A stretch of 64,000 nt of DNA from Bacteroidales bacterium (GCA_017429685.1 JAFROL010000020.1:1-64000), one strand, 5' to 3'; shown: positions 37,784-46,099, counted from the first letter of the stretch. Numbers and translations: made by a program. The notes: generated by a model not told the origin, from the letters alone.

Positions 37784-39079
37784 ATGAAGAATAGGTTTAT
37801 TGTTTTTCTGTTTCTGCTTACAGCTTCCTTGTGCGGTATGGCGCAGGACACGAACTATGTTCGCCAAGTGATTCGCCAGCTTACTTCCGATGGATTCCAC
37901 GGGCGTGGCTACTCGTTCCGTGGCGACAGCATCGCTGCCGACTTCATCCGTGGCGAACTGCGAAGGATGCGTGTAAAACCGTTGGTAGACAACTATTACC
38001 AGCCATATACATTTAGTGTCTTCTCGATGGAAGGGCCTGTGCGGCTCGATGTGGGCGGCAAAAAGATGAAGGCATACGAGGAGTTCCGTATTCCTTCGTG
38101 GTCCAAATCCACTTGGGGTGAGTTCAAGGTGCTGACCGTTTCGCCCGAAGTGCTGGTCGACACCGATGCTATGCGCAAGTTCCTGAAGAAAAACAACGAC
38201 TTGCTGCAGGAAGTTTTCGTCTATATCGATGCCAGCCAGTGGTGTCTTTCAAGCGAAAAGAAAGCATTAAACGTAATGTCGGCCATAAACCAATTGAAGC
38301 TGCGCAATCCATTCAACTCGCGCGGTATTATCGTCGGTATGCACGAACTGAGCACCTATTCACCTGCTTTGACCGACTATGAGCACGGCTATGCCTACAT
38401 CGAGGTGCTTTCTTCGGCTATGCCGGCAAAGGTCAAAAGCATCAACTGTAGTTTCTTCACGCAGTTCCACCCAAACTACAAGACACAGAATGTTTACGGA
38501 TACATTCCTGGCAAAGTGGACACGATGATTGTCTTTACGGCCCACTACGACCATCTTGGCACAATGGGCGACAGCATTGTCTTCTATGGCGCCCACGACA
38601 ACGCCAGCGGTGTCGCCGCGGTGCTCGACATAGCCCGCATATCGGCAATCGACACGCCGCACTACACTTATGTGTTCTGCTTTTTCAGTGGTGAAGAGGC
38701 CGGCCTGAAGGGCTCAAAATATGCTTTTGACCATCCGGTGTTCGATTTCAGCAAAGTGCGCCTGCTTATCAATATTGATATGTTCTGCGGCGGCGATGAG
38801 GGCCTGATGGTTTTCAATGCCGATGTGCCCGAAACCCAACCGTTCGTCGAAAGGCTTGAAAACCTGAACAAAGTGCTTGAAATTGCGCCCGAGATTCGGC
38901 GTCGTGCCAACCGTCCCAACAGCGACCATTGGTTCTTTTCGAAGCGAATGCCGGCGCTGTTCCTGCTCACTATGGGGCAGCGATATGGCGGCTACCACGA
39001 CCCGAAGGACACCTGCGACCGCTGTGGGCTGGAGAACTACAACAATTTTTTAACGCTTATCACTTCGCTGGCGCTTTGA
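37784..39079 (+). CDS. M28 family zinc metallopeptidase, secreted
   Basis: The 431-residue protein has a signal peptide (KNRFIVFLFLLTASLCGMAQ). The M28 aminopeptidase metal site is visible: TAHYDHLG, HDNASGVAAVLDIA, SGEEAGLKGSKYAFD, NIDMF and a final His in YGGYHDPKDTCDR. It is probably a periplasmic or outer-membrane-associated aminopeptidase. No T9SS sorting domain is present. The GCGGAAA repeat array starts one base after the TGA stop. Confidence 0.9.
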   Translation: MKNRFIVFLFLLTASLCGMAQDTNYVRQVIRQLTSDGFHGRGYSFRGDSIAADFIRGELRRMRVKPLVDNYYQPYTFSVFSMEGPVRLDVGGKKMKAYEEFRIPSWSKSTWGEFKVLTVSPEVLVDTDAMRKFLKKNNDLLQEVFVYIDASQWCLSSEKKALNVMSAINQLKLRNPFNSRGIIVGMHELSTYSPALTDYEHGYAYIEVLSSAMPAKVKSINCSFFTQFHPNYKTQNVYGYIPGKVDTMIVFTAHYDHLGTMGDSIVFYGAHDNASGVAAVLDIARISAIDTPHYTYVFCFFSGEEAGLKGSKYAFDHPVFDFSKVRLLINIDMFCGGDEGLMVFNADVPETQPFVERLENLNKVLEIAPEIRRRANRPNSDHWFFSKRMPALFLLTMGQRYGGYHDPKDTCDRCGLENYNNFLTLITSLAL

Positions 39080-39182
39080 AAGCGGAAAGCGGAAAACGGA
39101 AAGCGAGGCTGCCGCGCCAGCCACTAACGCAATAACGCATTAACACATTAACGCATTCACACCCGCTTTCCGTTTTCCGTTC
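39080..39182. repeat. composite array (GCGGAAA units, core, AACGCATTAAC units, reverse GCGGAAA)
   Basis: GCGGAAAGCGGAAAACGG runs into the core CGCGCCAGCCACTAAC (39113-39128), then GCAATAACGCATTAAC units, then CCGCTTTCCGTTTTCCG, the reverse complement of the first unit. The outer units can therefore pair around the core. The last unit overlaps the final codons of rarD on the other strand (KRTENGKRV). Confidence 0.83.
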
Positions 39183-40050
39183 TTTTCAGTCTTTTGAGTA
39201 TGTCGATGGTGAATACCGACAGTCCCAGCCATATGCAGGCGAAGCAGACAATATGGGCGGTGGTGAAACTCTCTTTGTAGACAAAAATGCCTATCAGGAA
39301 CTGGCCGGTTGGCGATACGTACTGCAGAAAGCCCAATGCTGTCAGCGTTATGCGTTCGGCAGCTTTGCCGTAGAGCAGCAGGGGTATTGCCGTCACTGCA
39401 CCAGCCAAAAGCAGCAGCAGCCACGTCAGCCAGTCGAAGGTGTTCAGCGCCGACTGGCCGTCCACGCATAGCCAGGTGATGTAGACCAGCGCGGCAGGCA
39501 TCATCCATATTGTCTCGACCGTCAGAGCCGGAGTGGCATTCAGACCCATTTTTTTCTTCAGAAGTCCATAGATGCCGAAACTGAAAGCCAAACCGAGCGA
39601 TATCAATGGGAAGCGGCCATAGTCGATGGTGAAGTAGAGCACCCCGGCCAGAGCCAGAAGCAGGGCGACGGTCTGTGCCTTATTGAGCCGCTCGTGCAGG
39701 AATAGATAGCCAAGCAGCACATTGACCAGCGGGTTGATATAGTAGCCCAGGCTGCTCTGTAGGATATATCCGTGGTTGATGGCCCAGATGTAAAGTCCCC
39801 AGTTGAAGCTGATTAGCGCTCCTGTAACAAGCAGCATCAGCCATTGGCGCGTGCCCTTGATGTGCTCTTTGAGACGCATACGACGTATGCCGACAAAAAG
39901 CGTAACCATAAAAACTCCCGACCACAGCATTCGGTGGGCCAGAATTTCGAAACTGTCCACCTGCTCCAGCAGCCGCCAATAGAGCGGGAAAAGGCCCCAG
40001 ATGCAGTAGCACAACAGGCCGTAGACCAATCCTTTACGATATTCGCTCAT
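39157..40050 (-). CDS. rarD: EamA/DMT-family transporter RarD-like
   Basis: The 297-residue inner-membrane protein has ten predicted helices. The start GLVYGLLCYCIWGLFPLYW and the HRMLWSGV motif after helix 1 are typical of RarD. RarD was linked to chloramphenicol resistance by name only, and a metabolite exporter role is likely. The last residues (ENGKRV) are encoded within an intergenic-type repeat. The rhomboid gene ends 6 bases upstream, so both are co-transcribed. Confidence 0.87.
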   Translation of the reverse strand: MSEYRKGLVYGLLCYCIWGLFPLYWRLLEQVDSFEILAHRMLWSGVFMVTLFVGIRRMRLKEHIKGTRQWLMLLVTGALISFNWGLYIWAINHGYILQSSLGYYINPLVNVLLGYLFLHERLNKAQTVALLLALAGVLYFTIDYGRFPLISLGLAFSFGIYGLLKKKMGLNATPALTVETIWMMPAALVYITWLCVDGQSALNTFDWLTWLLLLLAGAVTAIPLLLYGKAAERITLTALGFLQYVSPTGQFLIGIFVYKESFTTAHIVCFACIWLGLSVFTIDILKRLKRTENGKRV

Positions 40051-40056
40051 CGTGTC

Positions 40057-40893
40057 TTAGTTGTTCCAGTGCTGGTTGCGTTCGTTTCTTCGCCAAATGA
40101 GGATCAGCACAAGACCAACCAGCATACCGCCCAAGTGGGCGAAGTGGGCAATGCCGTCGTTGGTGCCGATAATGCCGGTGACCAGTTCGATGGCAGCATA
40201 TCCGATTACAAACCATTTAGCCTTGATGGGCAAAAGGAAATAGAGGTAGATGCGTTCTTCGGGGAACATCATTCCGAAAGCCAGCAGGATGCCATAGATG
40301 GCTCCGGAGGCGCCGACCGTAGGCACGCCGATGATGCGGTCGTTATAGACCTGCATCAGTGCGTTGGTGGTTTCGTAGCCGAAATCGCCCGAAGCGCCGC
40401 TGCGCCAGGCATTGGTCACTTCGGTAATCCACCGTGGGTTGATAATGTTGTTGAAGTGGTCGTTGTACAGTTGCAGCAGAGCGTCGGGCGACGGGTTCGA
40501 GGCATATTGGTTTATGGCGTTCAGGACAGGCAGCGATGTAAGTCCTACCACCGCCGAGTGGAAGAGTCCGGCGCCGATGCCGCAAAGCAGGTAGAAGATG
40601 ATGAAGCGCTTTGTGCCCCAATAGTTTTCCAAGATGTAGCCGAACATCCACAATGCGAACATATTGAAGAATATATGCTCGAAGTTTCCGTGCATAAACA
40701 TATAGGTGATGTACTGCCAGGGACGGAAGTTGTCGCTGCCGATATAAAAGAGTGCCAGGTAGTTGTCGAGGTCGATATGGAGCGACTGGCGGAATACGAT
40801 TGCGGCCAGATAGAATAATACGTTGATAATCAATAGGTGCTTAACTCCGTTGGGGAGCATACGAAAACCTTGAGGTGAATATTGTTGTGGCAT
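40057..40893 (-). CDS. rhomboid family intramembrane serine protease
   Basis: Rhomboids cleave transmembrane substrates inside the membrane with a Ser-His dyad. The 278-residue protein has about six helices. The HxxxN-type motif lies in HGNFEHIFFNMFALW (helix 2), the catalytic Ser in GASGAIYGIL (helix 4), and the catalytic His in FAHLGGMLVGLVL (helix 6). A long insertion between helices 3 and 4 (about residues 110-175) is more than the minimal family has. It shares a transcript with rarD. Confidence 0.9.
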   Translation of the reverse strand: MPQQYSPQGFRMLPNGVKHLLIINVLFYLAAIVFRQSLHIDLDNYLALFYIGSDNFRPWQYITYMFMHGNFEHIFFNMFALWMFGYILENYWGTKRFIIFYLLCGIGAGLFHSAVVGLTSLPVLNAINQYASNPSPDALLQLYNDHFNNIINPRWITEVTNAWRSGASGDFGYETTNALMQVYNDRIIGVPTVGASGAIYGILLAFGMMFPEERIYLYFLLPIKAKWFVIGYAAIELVTGIIGTNDGIAHFAHLGGMLVGLVLILIWRRNERNQHWNN

Positions 40894-41040
40894 AGGTGGA
40901 TGTTGGTTGATGATTGGTAATTAAGTAATCAGTCAATTTTTTTTTGACATTTATGATAATTCACGAACATTCAAGTTCTAAAGAACAATTTCCGGCTAAT
41001 TGCTGTTTGGTTGCTGATAATTGCTGTTAAAAGAGTTACT

Positions 41041-42891
41041 CTATTCGCTAAATTTAGCCAGAAGTTCTTTTTCTCCCAAGATGAACATTGTGCGTTTGCC
41101 GCTGGGCGAGATGTGTGGTGCCTGACAGCTGAACAGTTCGGCGATGATGCTCTGCATCTCTTGTGGTTTGAGTGGGGTGCCTGCTTTTACGGCCATTTGC
41201 CGTGCAAGGCTGAGGCAGAGGTTTTTGTCGCGGTTGCTGAATTTCTGCATCATAGAGTTTTTGTAGTCGCTGAGTGTCTGTTGTATTGTGTTTTGGAGTT
41301 GCGAGTCGAGGATGTGGGTTGGTGTGGCCGTGACGACGAATGTGTTTTGCGTCAGTGGCGAGATGATGAATCCCAGGTTTTCCAGCTGTGGTATGAGCTC
41401 TTTTAGGAGGTCGGCGTCGGCGGGGCTGAGCTGTATGTTGACGGGGAAGAGGAGCTGCTGTGGTGTCGTGTGCTGCTCGCTTGACGACATAAGCCGTTCG
41501 AACAGAATGCGTTCGTGCGCATACTGCTGGTCGATGACTACAATGCCGGACTTGAGTGTGGTGACGATATAACGGTTCTGGTAAGAGATTGGTGTGGCTG
41601 TGGCGACGACTGTTGTGTCTTGTTTGTCGTCGCAGGGGGTGCTGACCGTCAGCTGCTGGCCTGAGGTGTCGCTTTTGTCGATGTCGTTGTCGAAAAAGTG
41701 TCGGAATTCAGCTGCGTATTCCGCTTCCTGCTCTCCGCTTTCCGTTCGCCGCTCCCCGTTCGCCGCTTTCCGTTCGCCGCTACTGGCAAAGGGGTTGTAG
41801 TGTGGGTTGTACGAGATGGTGGGTTGTTGCGGAATGTGGTCTTTGGGCGCTGGCGAAAAGTCGATTTCGGCCGGTGTGTCGAATTCGAGTTCTGTGGCGA
41901 GGCTGAATTGTCCGAGTGCCTTTTTCGTTGCTGCGCGCAGGATGGCGAAGATGATGGATTCGTCGAGGAAGCGCACTTCGGTCTTGGTCGGGTGGATGTT
42001 GACGTCGATGCGCGCGGGGTCGACGTCGAGGAGGACGAAGTAGGAGGGGTAGGAGTTTTGCGGAATCAGTTCGCTGTAGGCGCGTTCGATGGCTGCCGAG
42101 AGCATAGGGTGCTTTATGAAGCGCTTGCAGACGAAGAGGTATTGCTCGCCGCGGGCTTTGCGTGCGTATTCAGCCTTGCCCACGTATCCGAAGATTTTCA
42201 CCGGTTCTGTTTTCTCGTTTATGTTGTAGAGCCGTTCGGTGCATCCCTTGCCGAAGATGGCGGCGATACGCTGTGCGAAGTTGCCGGCCCGGAGGTCGTA
42301 GAGGAGCCTTCCGTTGTGGTGCAGCGAAAAGGCAACGTCGTGGTTGGGCAGCGCGATGCGTCGGAAGACCTCTTCGATGTGCGACATTTCAATGCTGTCG
42401 CGTTTCAGGAAGTTGCGTCGTGCGGGGATGTTGAAAAAGAGGTTTTTGACTGATATGGATGTGCCTTGCGGGCAGTTGCAGGGCGACTGTTCTTTGACTG
42501 ACGAGCCTTCGATGAGGACCAGGGTGCCGAGTTGGCTGTCGCGCTGCCGGCTTCGCAGTTCGACCTGGGCGACGGCGGCTATCGAGGCGAGAGCTTCACC
42601 TCTGAAACCCATTGTGTGGAGGGCGAAGAGGTCGTCGGCTTTGTGGATTTTGGATGTTGCGTGTCGTTCGAAGCACATTCGCGCGTCGACGTCTGACATA
42701 CCGCATCCGTTGTCGACGACTTGGATCAGTGTGCGTCCAGCGTCTTTGACGATGAGTTGTATTTCGGTGGCTCCGGCGTCGAGGGCGTTTTCGAGGAGCT
42801 CTTTGACAGCTGATGCTGGCCGGTCGACGACTTCGCCTGCGGCAATCTGGTTGGCGACGCTATCAGGCAATATGTTGATAATATCGGACAT
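41041..42891 (-). CDS. mutL: DNA mismatch repair protein MutL
   Basis: MutL couples MutS mismatch recognition to downstream incision. The 616-residue protein has the GHKL ATPase at residues 1-330: NQIAAGEVVDRPASAVKELL, ENALDAGAT, GFRGEALASIA. A linker (about 335-420) and a dimerisation domain follow. The C-terminal endonuclease-type motif reads DQQYAHERILFE in place of DQHA(x)2E(x)4E, so the His is Gln. Residues about 366-385 of the linker are encoded by GCGGAAA-type repeats. The start at 42891 (MSDIINILPDSVANQ) fits the family; the ATG at 42945 does not. Confidence 0.95.
   Translation of the reverse strand: MSDIINILPDSVANQIAAGEVVDRPASAVKELLENALDAGATEIQLIVKDAGRTLIQVVDNGCGMSDVDARMCFERHATSKIHKADDLFALHTMGFRGEALASIAAVAQVELRSRQRDSQLGTLVLIEGSSVKEQSPCNCPQGTSISVKNLFFNIPARRNFLKRDSIEMSHIEEVFRRIALPNHDVAFSLHHNGRLLYDLRAGNFAQRIAAIFGKGCTERLYNINEKTEPVKIFGYVGKAEYARKARGEQYLFVCKRFIKHPMLSAAIERAYSELIPQNSYPSYFVLLDVDPARIDVNIHPTKTEVRFLDESIIFAILRAATKKALGQFSLATELEFDTPAEIDFSPAPKDHIPQQPTISYNPHYNPFASSGERKAANGERRTESGEQEAEYAAEFRHFFDNDIDKSDTSGQQLTVSTPCDDKQDTTVVATATPISYQNRYIVTTLKSGIVVIDQQYAHERILFERLMSSSEQHTTPQQLLFPVNIQLSPADADLLKELIPQLENLGFIISPLTQNTFVVTATPTHILDSQLQNTIQQTLSDYKNSMMQKFSNRDKNLCLSLARQMAVKAGTPLKPQEMQSIIAELFSCQAPHISPSGKRTMFILGEKELLAKFSE
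41735..41796 (-). repeat. GCGGAAA-type repeat inside mutL
   Basis: On the minus strand the coding sequence reads GGCGAACGGAAAGCGGCGAA, then further GAACGGGGAGCGGCGAACGG and GAAAGCGGAGAGCAGGAAG units. This is the same unit family as the intergenic arrays at 4536, 13103 and 39080. It is in frame and translates to GERKAANGERRTESGEQEAE in the unstructured linker. Confidence 0.82.
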
Positions 42892-43015
42892 TTGGTAGGT
42901 ATGTTGTTTGACAAGTCGTGATTGGTGAATAGAATTCACCACCAAAACGATGTTTTGTTTTATTTATTATTTAAGTATTGAAAAAATGGCCGAATTGTGA
43001 GTAGATGTTACCACA

Positions 43016-43122
43016 GCCGCCTTTTGTCACTTCGTTGGCACGGAGTTCTTATATCGTTCTTATATTGCGGATATAAGAACGATATAAGAACTGGGTTTGT
43101 ACAATGTGCGAAAATGTCCGGC
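43016..43122 (-). repeat. palindromic repeat element, copy 4 (inverted)
   Basis: The core (43044-43092) has the loop ATTGCGGAT, the reverse complement of copy 1's ATCCGCAAT, so the element is inserted in the opposite orientation. The outer arm GCCGCCTTTTGTCAC matches the right arm of copy 3 after reverse complementing. It fills most of the 390-base gap between mutL and the next gene, whose only other content is a promoter at 43260. Confidence 0.86.
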
Positions 43123-43259
43123 TGGTGGGGCGCAAGTCGCCGCTTCGTCCTGCCTTTGGGCGGCGCTGGGCGGATAGCTCCGGCGTGTGCCACGATGCAC
43201 TATGTCGCGTCACGATGTGCCATATCGAGTCTTTTTCAGCGCTGGGCCTGAAAATGCTT

Positions 43260-43267
43260 TATTTTTG
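43260..43267 (+). promoter_or_regulatory. Bacteroidota -7 promoter element
   Basis: TATTTTTG fits TAnnTTTG 15 bases before the ATG at 43282, giving a very short 5' leader. A TTTTTC at about 43232-43237 could be the -33 part. Confidence 0.68.
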
Positions 43268-43281
43268 CAAAAAAAAACGAT

Positions 43282-44007
43282 ATGAAAACAGGTTTATTGA
43301 TTAACGGCAGTGTGCGGACGGCGGGTGTGACCTTCTATACGCGACAGGGGCTTACGGTTGTCCGGAGTTCGAGCAGCATCCAGCCTTTGCGGCGCACACG
43401 TGCCCAGTTCGATGTTCGTATGCGCACCAGGCACAGTGTCGCCTTGTGGCGCGAGTTGAAATGTGCCGGCAGGACTCTCTTTGGCGGAACTTCCGCTTAC
43501 GATTACGGCCGATTCCGTTCGCTGGCTTTTGCCCTTCCGGTGGTCTATTTGCGACGCGGCGAGGGCGACTGTTCGCTGCTGCTGCCCGGAATGCCGGTCA
43601 GCGAGGGGTCGCTGCCACCGCTGCATCTGGCTTTGGGCAGCGTCGGCGGCACGGCGGCGTTGCTGAGCGACCTGCGCACAACCGACCTGCGTCCGTCCGA
43701 GCGGCTGGTGCTATGCCGTGCGCGTCAGGATGTTGACTTCGGCAAACCCCGCTGCCATATCAGTGTGGGCGAGGTGAGCGTTGGCGATTTTGACGTTGTG
43801 GACGGTTGTCTGGCCCTTGTCGGCACAGAATTCGGCGACCCGATGGGAGGATGGGCGCTGGTGCGCGTGGCCGGCGACGACGGCGGCGCGGCGTGGCGAT
43901 GCTCGTCGCAACGGCTTGTGACGCGATGCACCTATTATCGCAATTTTACAACCGACGAGGCTTTTGCCTCTGCCGTGGGCAGTTTCGGAGGGCTGAAAGG
44001 CGGCTGA
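43282..44007 (+). CDS. hypothetical protein, GC-rich orphan
   Basis: The 241-residue protein starts MKTGLLINGSVRTAGVTFYT and is rich in Arg and Gly. No signal peptide or membrane segment is visible. The N-terminal pattern (a short glycine-containing strand, then FYTRQGLTVVRSSSS) loosely recalls small Bacteroidota families such as DUF6266, but I cannot confirm this. Expression is supported by a well-placed promoter, and codon use resembles the neighbouring housekeeping genes. It is followed by a strong hairpin shared with the convergent DUF1015 gene. Confidence 0.75.
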   Translation: MKTGLLINGSVRTAGVTFYTRQGLTVVRSSSSIQPLRRTRAQFDVRMRTRHSVALWRELKCAGRTLFGGTSAYDYGRFRSLAFALPVVYLRRGEGDCSLLLPGMPVSEGSLPPLHLALGSVGGTAALLSDLRTTDLRPSERLVLCRARQDVDFGKPRCHISVGEVSVGDFDVVDGCLALVGTEFGDPMGGWALVRVAGDDGGAAWRCSSQRLVTRCTYYRNFTTDEAFASAVGSFGGLKGG

Positions 44008-44037
44008 CGTCGGTGCCGTTTGCGTTTTGTCTAAAAA

Positions 44038-44067
44038 AGCAGGTTGCCGTACTGGCGGCAACCTGCT
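44038..44067. terminator. bidirectional intrinsic terminator
   Basis: The perfect 12-bp stem AGCAGGTTGCCG / CGGCAACCTGCT has a 6-base loop. On the minus strand it is followed by TTTTTTAG, ending DUF1015 transcription; it also lies 30 bases after the plus-strand hypothetical gene. Confidence 0.85.
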
Positions 44068-44093
44068 GAAGTGGATTGAATGCAGACTGCTGA

Positions 44094-45359
44094 CTAGCAG
44101 AGCTCGTGGATCACGAGGCCGGAGCGCAGTTTGGGCTCGAACCAGGTGGTCTTCGGAGGCATAATGTTGCCAGTGTCGGCGATGTCGATGATCTGCTTCA
44201 TCGAGACGGGATAGAGGGCGAAGGCGACCTTCATCTCGCCGTTGTCGACGCGACGTTTCAGCTCGCCCAGACCGCGGATACCGCCCACGAAGTCGATACG
44301 CTTGTCGGTGCGCAAGTCCTTGATGCCCAGAACCTTGTCGAGGACGAGGTTGCTGAGGATGGTGACGTCGAGGACTCCGATGGGGTCGTTGTCATTGTAG
44401 GTGCCGGGCTTGGCGGTGAGCTTGTACCAGTGGCCGTCGAGGTACATCGAGTGCTCGTGCAGCTTGGCGGGCTTGTAGATCTCGGTGCCCATATCCTGCA
44501 CGTCGTAGCTTTCGCCCACGGCGGCGATGAACTGCTCCTTGGTGAGGCCGTTGAGGTCCTTGACGACGCGGTTGTAGTCGATGACGTTCAGCTGGTTGTC
44601 GGGGAAGATGACGGTCATAAAGTAGTTGTACTCCTCCTTGCCGGTGTGGCGGGGGTTCTGCTCCTTCTTCTCCTGTCCCACGAGGGCGGCGGCGGCACTG
44701 CGGTGGTGACCGTCGGCGATGTACATAGCGGGAACCTTCTTGTCGAACAGCTCGACGAGCTCGGCGATCATAGCCTTGTCGTCGATGACCCAGAAGCGGT
44801 GGCCGAAGCCGTCTTCCTTAGCGATGAAGTCATAGATGGGCTTGTTGGCGGTGACGCTGGCCACGATTTCGTCGATGCGCTTGACGGCGGGGTAGGCGAA
44901 GAAAACGGGCTCGACGTTGGCGTTAGTGATGCGGACGTGTTTCATACGGTCCTCTTCCTTGTCCTTGCGGGTCAGCTCGTGTTTCTTGATGACCTTGTTG
45001 ACGTAGTCCTCGCTGTAGGCGCAGGCCACGATGCCGTACTGCCACTTGGCGTCTTTGTCCTTGGGGTTCATACTCTGGGCGTAGATGTAGAGTTTCTCTT
45101 CCTCATCCTTGACCAGCCAGCCGAGGTCCTTGAACTTGTTGTAGTTCTTGACGACCTGGAGGTACACTTCGGGCGAGTGCTCGTCGGTGCCTTTTGGGAG
45201 GTCGATTTCGGCTTTGGTGACGTGCAGCAGGCTGTAGGGGTTGCCTTCGCACTCAACGCGAGCCTCTTCAGAGTTCAGAACGTCGTAGGGACGTGAAGCC
45301 AGTTTTTCGACGATGTCGACGGGCGGGCGGAAGCCCTTGAAAGGTTTGATTATACTCAT
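44094..45359 (-). CDS. DUF1015 family protein
   Basis: The 421-residue protein starts MSIIKPFKGFRPPVDIVEKL, diagnostic of the family. The conserved AMYIADGHHRSAAAAL at about residues 210-225 is a ParB/Srx-like motif, and IDFVGGIRGLGELKRRVD lies near the C-terminus. Biochemical function is unproven; a kinase or phosphoserine-related role is sometimes inferred because the gene often follows serA/serC. Here no ser genes are adjacent: a ParE-type toxin gene ends only 20 bases upstream, so the toxin-antitoxin promoter may also feed this gene. Confidence 0.9.
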   Translation of the reverse strand: MSIIKPFKGFRPPVDIVEKLASRPYDVLNSEEARVECEGNPYSLLHVTKAEIDLPKGTDEHSPEVYLQVVKNYNKFKDLGWLVKDEEEKLYIYAQSMNPKDKDAKWQYGIVACAYSEDYVNKVIKKHELTRKDKEEDRMKHVRITNANVEPVFFAYPAVKRIDEIVASVTANKPIYDFIAKEDGFGHRFWVIDDKAMIAELVELFDKKVPAMYIADGHHRSAAAALVGQEKKEQNPRHTGKEEYNYFMTVIFPDNQLNVIDYNRVVKDLNGLTKEQFIAAVGESYDVQDMGTEIYKPAKLHEHSMYLDGHWYKLTAKPGTYNDNDPIGVLDVTILSNLVLDKVLGIKDLRTDKRIDFVGGIRGLGELKRRVDNGEMKVAFALYPVSMKQIIDIADTGNIMPPKTTWFEPKLRSGLVIHELC

Positions 45360-45378
45360 AAAATGTTCGTTTTAATTA

Positions 45379-45696
45379 TTATTGATTATTTTTTAATTCT
45401 TCGTAAAGTTTTGTGCGGTTTTGCCGGTTGTTCCAGATGCTGACGATGATTATCTCTTCTTCGTGGATAACGTAAATTACACTGCTTAGATTTACTACTA
45501 ATTCCCTGAACTCAATGTGTATCTCTTCATCTGAAAAACTCACCTTTCCAATTTGCGGAAATCGCGCGATGCTCAGAACGGCTTCGTTTATGCGGGCACG
45601 CATTTTGGTTGCTGCCTGACGACCGAACTCTGTGGCTACATATGTGGCCGTGTCTGCGAATTCGGCAAGTGCCCGTTCCGACCAAATAACGTTCAT
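45379..45696 (-). CDS. RelE/ParE family toxin
   Basis: The 105-residue basic protein starts VIWSERALAEFADTATYVATEF, a typical ParE/RelE helix hairpin, and continues IARFPQIGKVS and SVIYVIHEEEIIIVSIWNNRQN, the terminal strand region of the fold. ParE toxins inhibit gyrase and RelE toxins cut mRNA; which applies is not visible. Its start overlaps the antitoxin's end by 4 bases. Coupling with DUF1015 downstream is possible because only 20 bases separate them. Confidence 0.85.
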   Translation of the reverse strand: MNVIWSERALAEFADTATYVATEFGRQAATKMRARINEAVLSIARFPQIGKVSFSDEEIHIEFRELVVNLSSVIYVIHEEEIIIVSIWNNRQNRTKLYEELKNNQ

Positions 45697-45962
45697 ACAG
45701 CATCTGCAATAGCCTTGTCCACCAGTTTCATCGCCTCCAAATGTGTCACCGTCTTTTCCCGGCCGGCAATGATGTCACGCATCCTTTGTTTCGACACGTT
45801 TTCCATTTCCTCCCGAGAACGAAGGCCTGGCATATCCAATAGGCAATCTGTCTGTCGGACACGGGCAAGGAATGCCCGTTTCACCTGCTCGCTCTGTTGC
45901 TGATAGATAGTCCACAAGGCATCCAATGGTGAAGTCTCCTGATATACAGCGTTCGTTTCCAT
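45693..45962 (-). CDS. antitoxin of ParE-type module
   Basis: The 89-residue helical protein precedes the toxin by a 4-base overlap, the normal order for type II modules. The segment LDALWTIYQQQSEQVKRAFL is typical of a Bacteroidota antitoxin family without a name I know. The -7 box TAATTTTG at 45987-45994 (minus strand) lies 25 bases before the ATG. Confidence 0.8.
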   Translation of the reverse strand: METNAVYQETSPLDALWTIYQQQSEQVKRAFLARVRQTDCLLDMPGLRSREEMENVSKQRMRDIIAGREKTVTHLEAMKLVDKAIADAV

Positions 45963-45979
45963 TATAAATCATTTTATTT

Positions 45980-46080
45980 CCGACTGCAAAATTACGAATA
46001 ATTTCTGATACGGAGAAAAATAATTTTGCCGAATGGAGAAATATGTGTAATTATGCAGCTGATTTCAGAAAGAAATCAGC
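45980..46080. repeat. direct repeat, left copy (promoter plus RNA 5' hairpin)
   Basis: Positions 45980-46037 are identical to 46743-46800, and similarity continues to 46077 (46840 in the other copy). It carries the minus-strand -7 box of the ParE module (45987-45994). On the plus strand it has a TTTTG -33 element (46024-46028), but the -7 has decayed to TAATTATG (46048-46055). The perfect hairpin GCTGATTTC / GAAATCAGC (46058-46080) corresponds to the first hairpin of the candidate RNA at 46823, after which the copies diverge. Confidence 0.85.
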
Positions 46081-46099
46081 CACAACAACAATTATTCTG

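Noticed and set aside
42997..43251. Short frames containing YKNDIRT at several places (also near 25816 and 43008)
   Set aside because: All are translations of the same palindromic DNA in different copies; no shared gene structure or start signals beyond the repeat.
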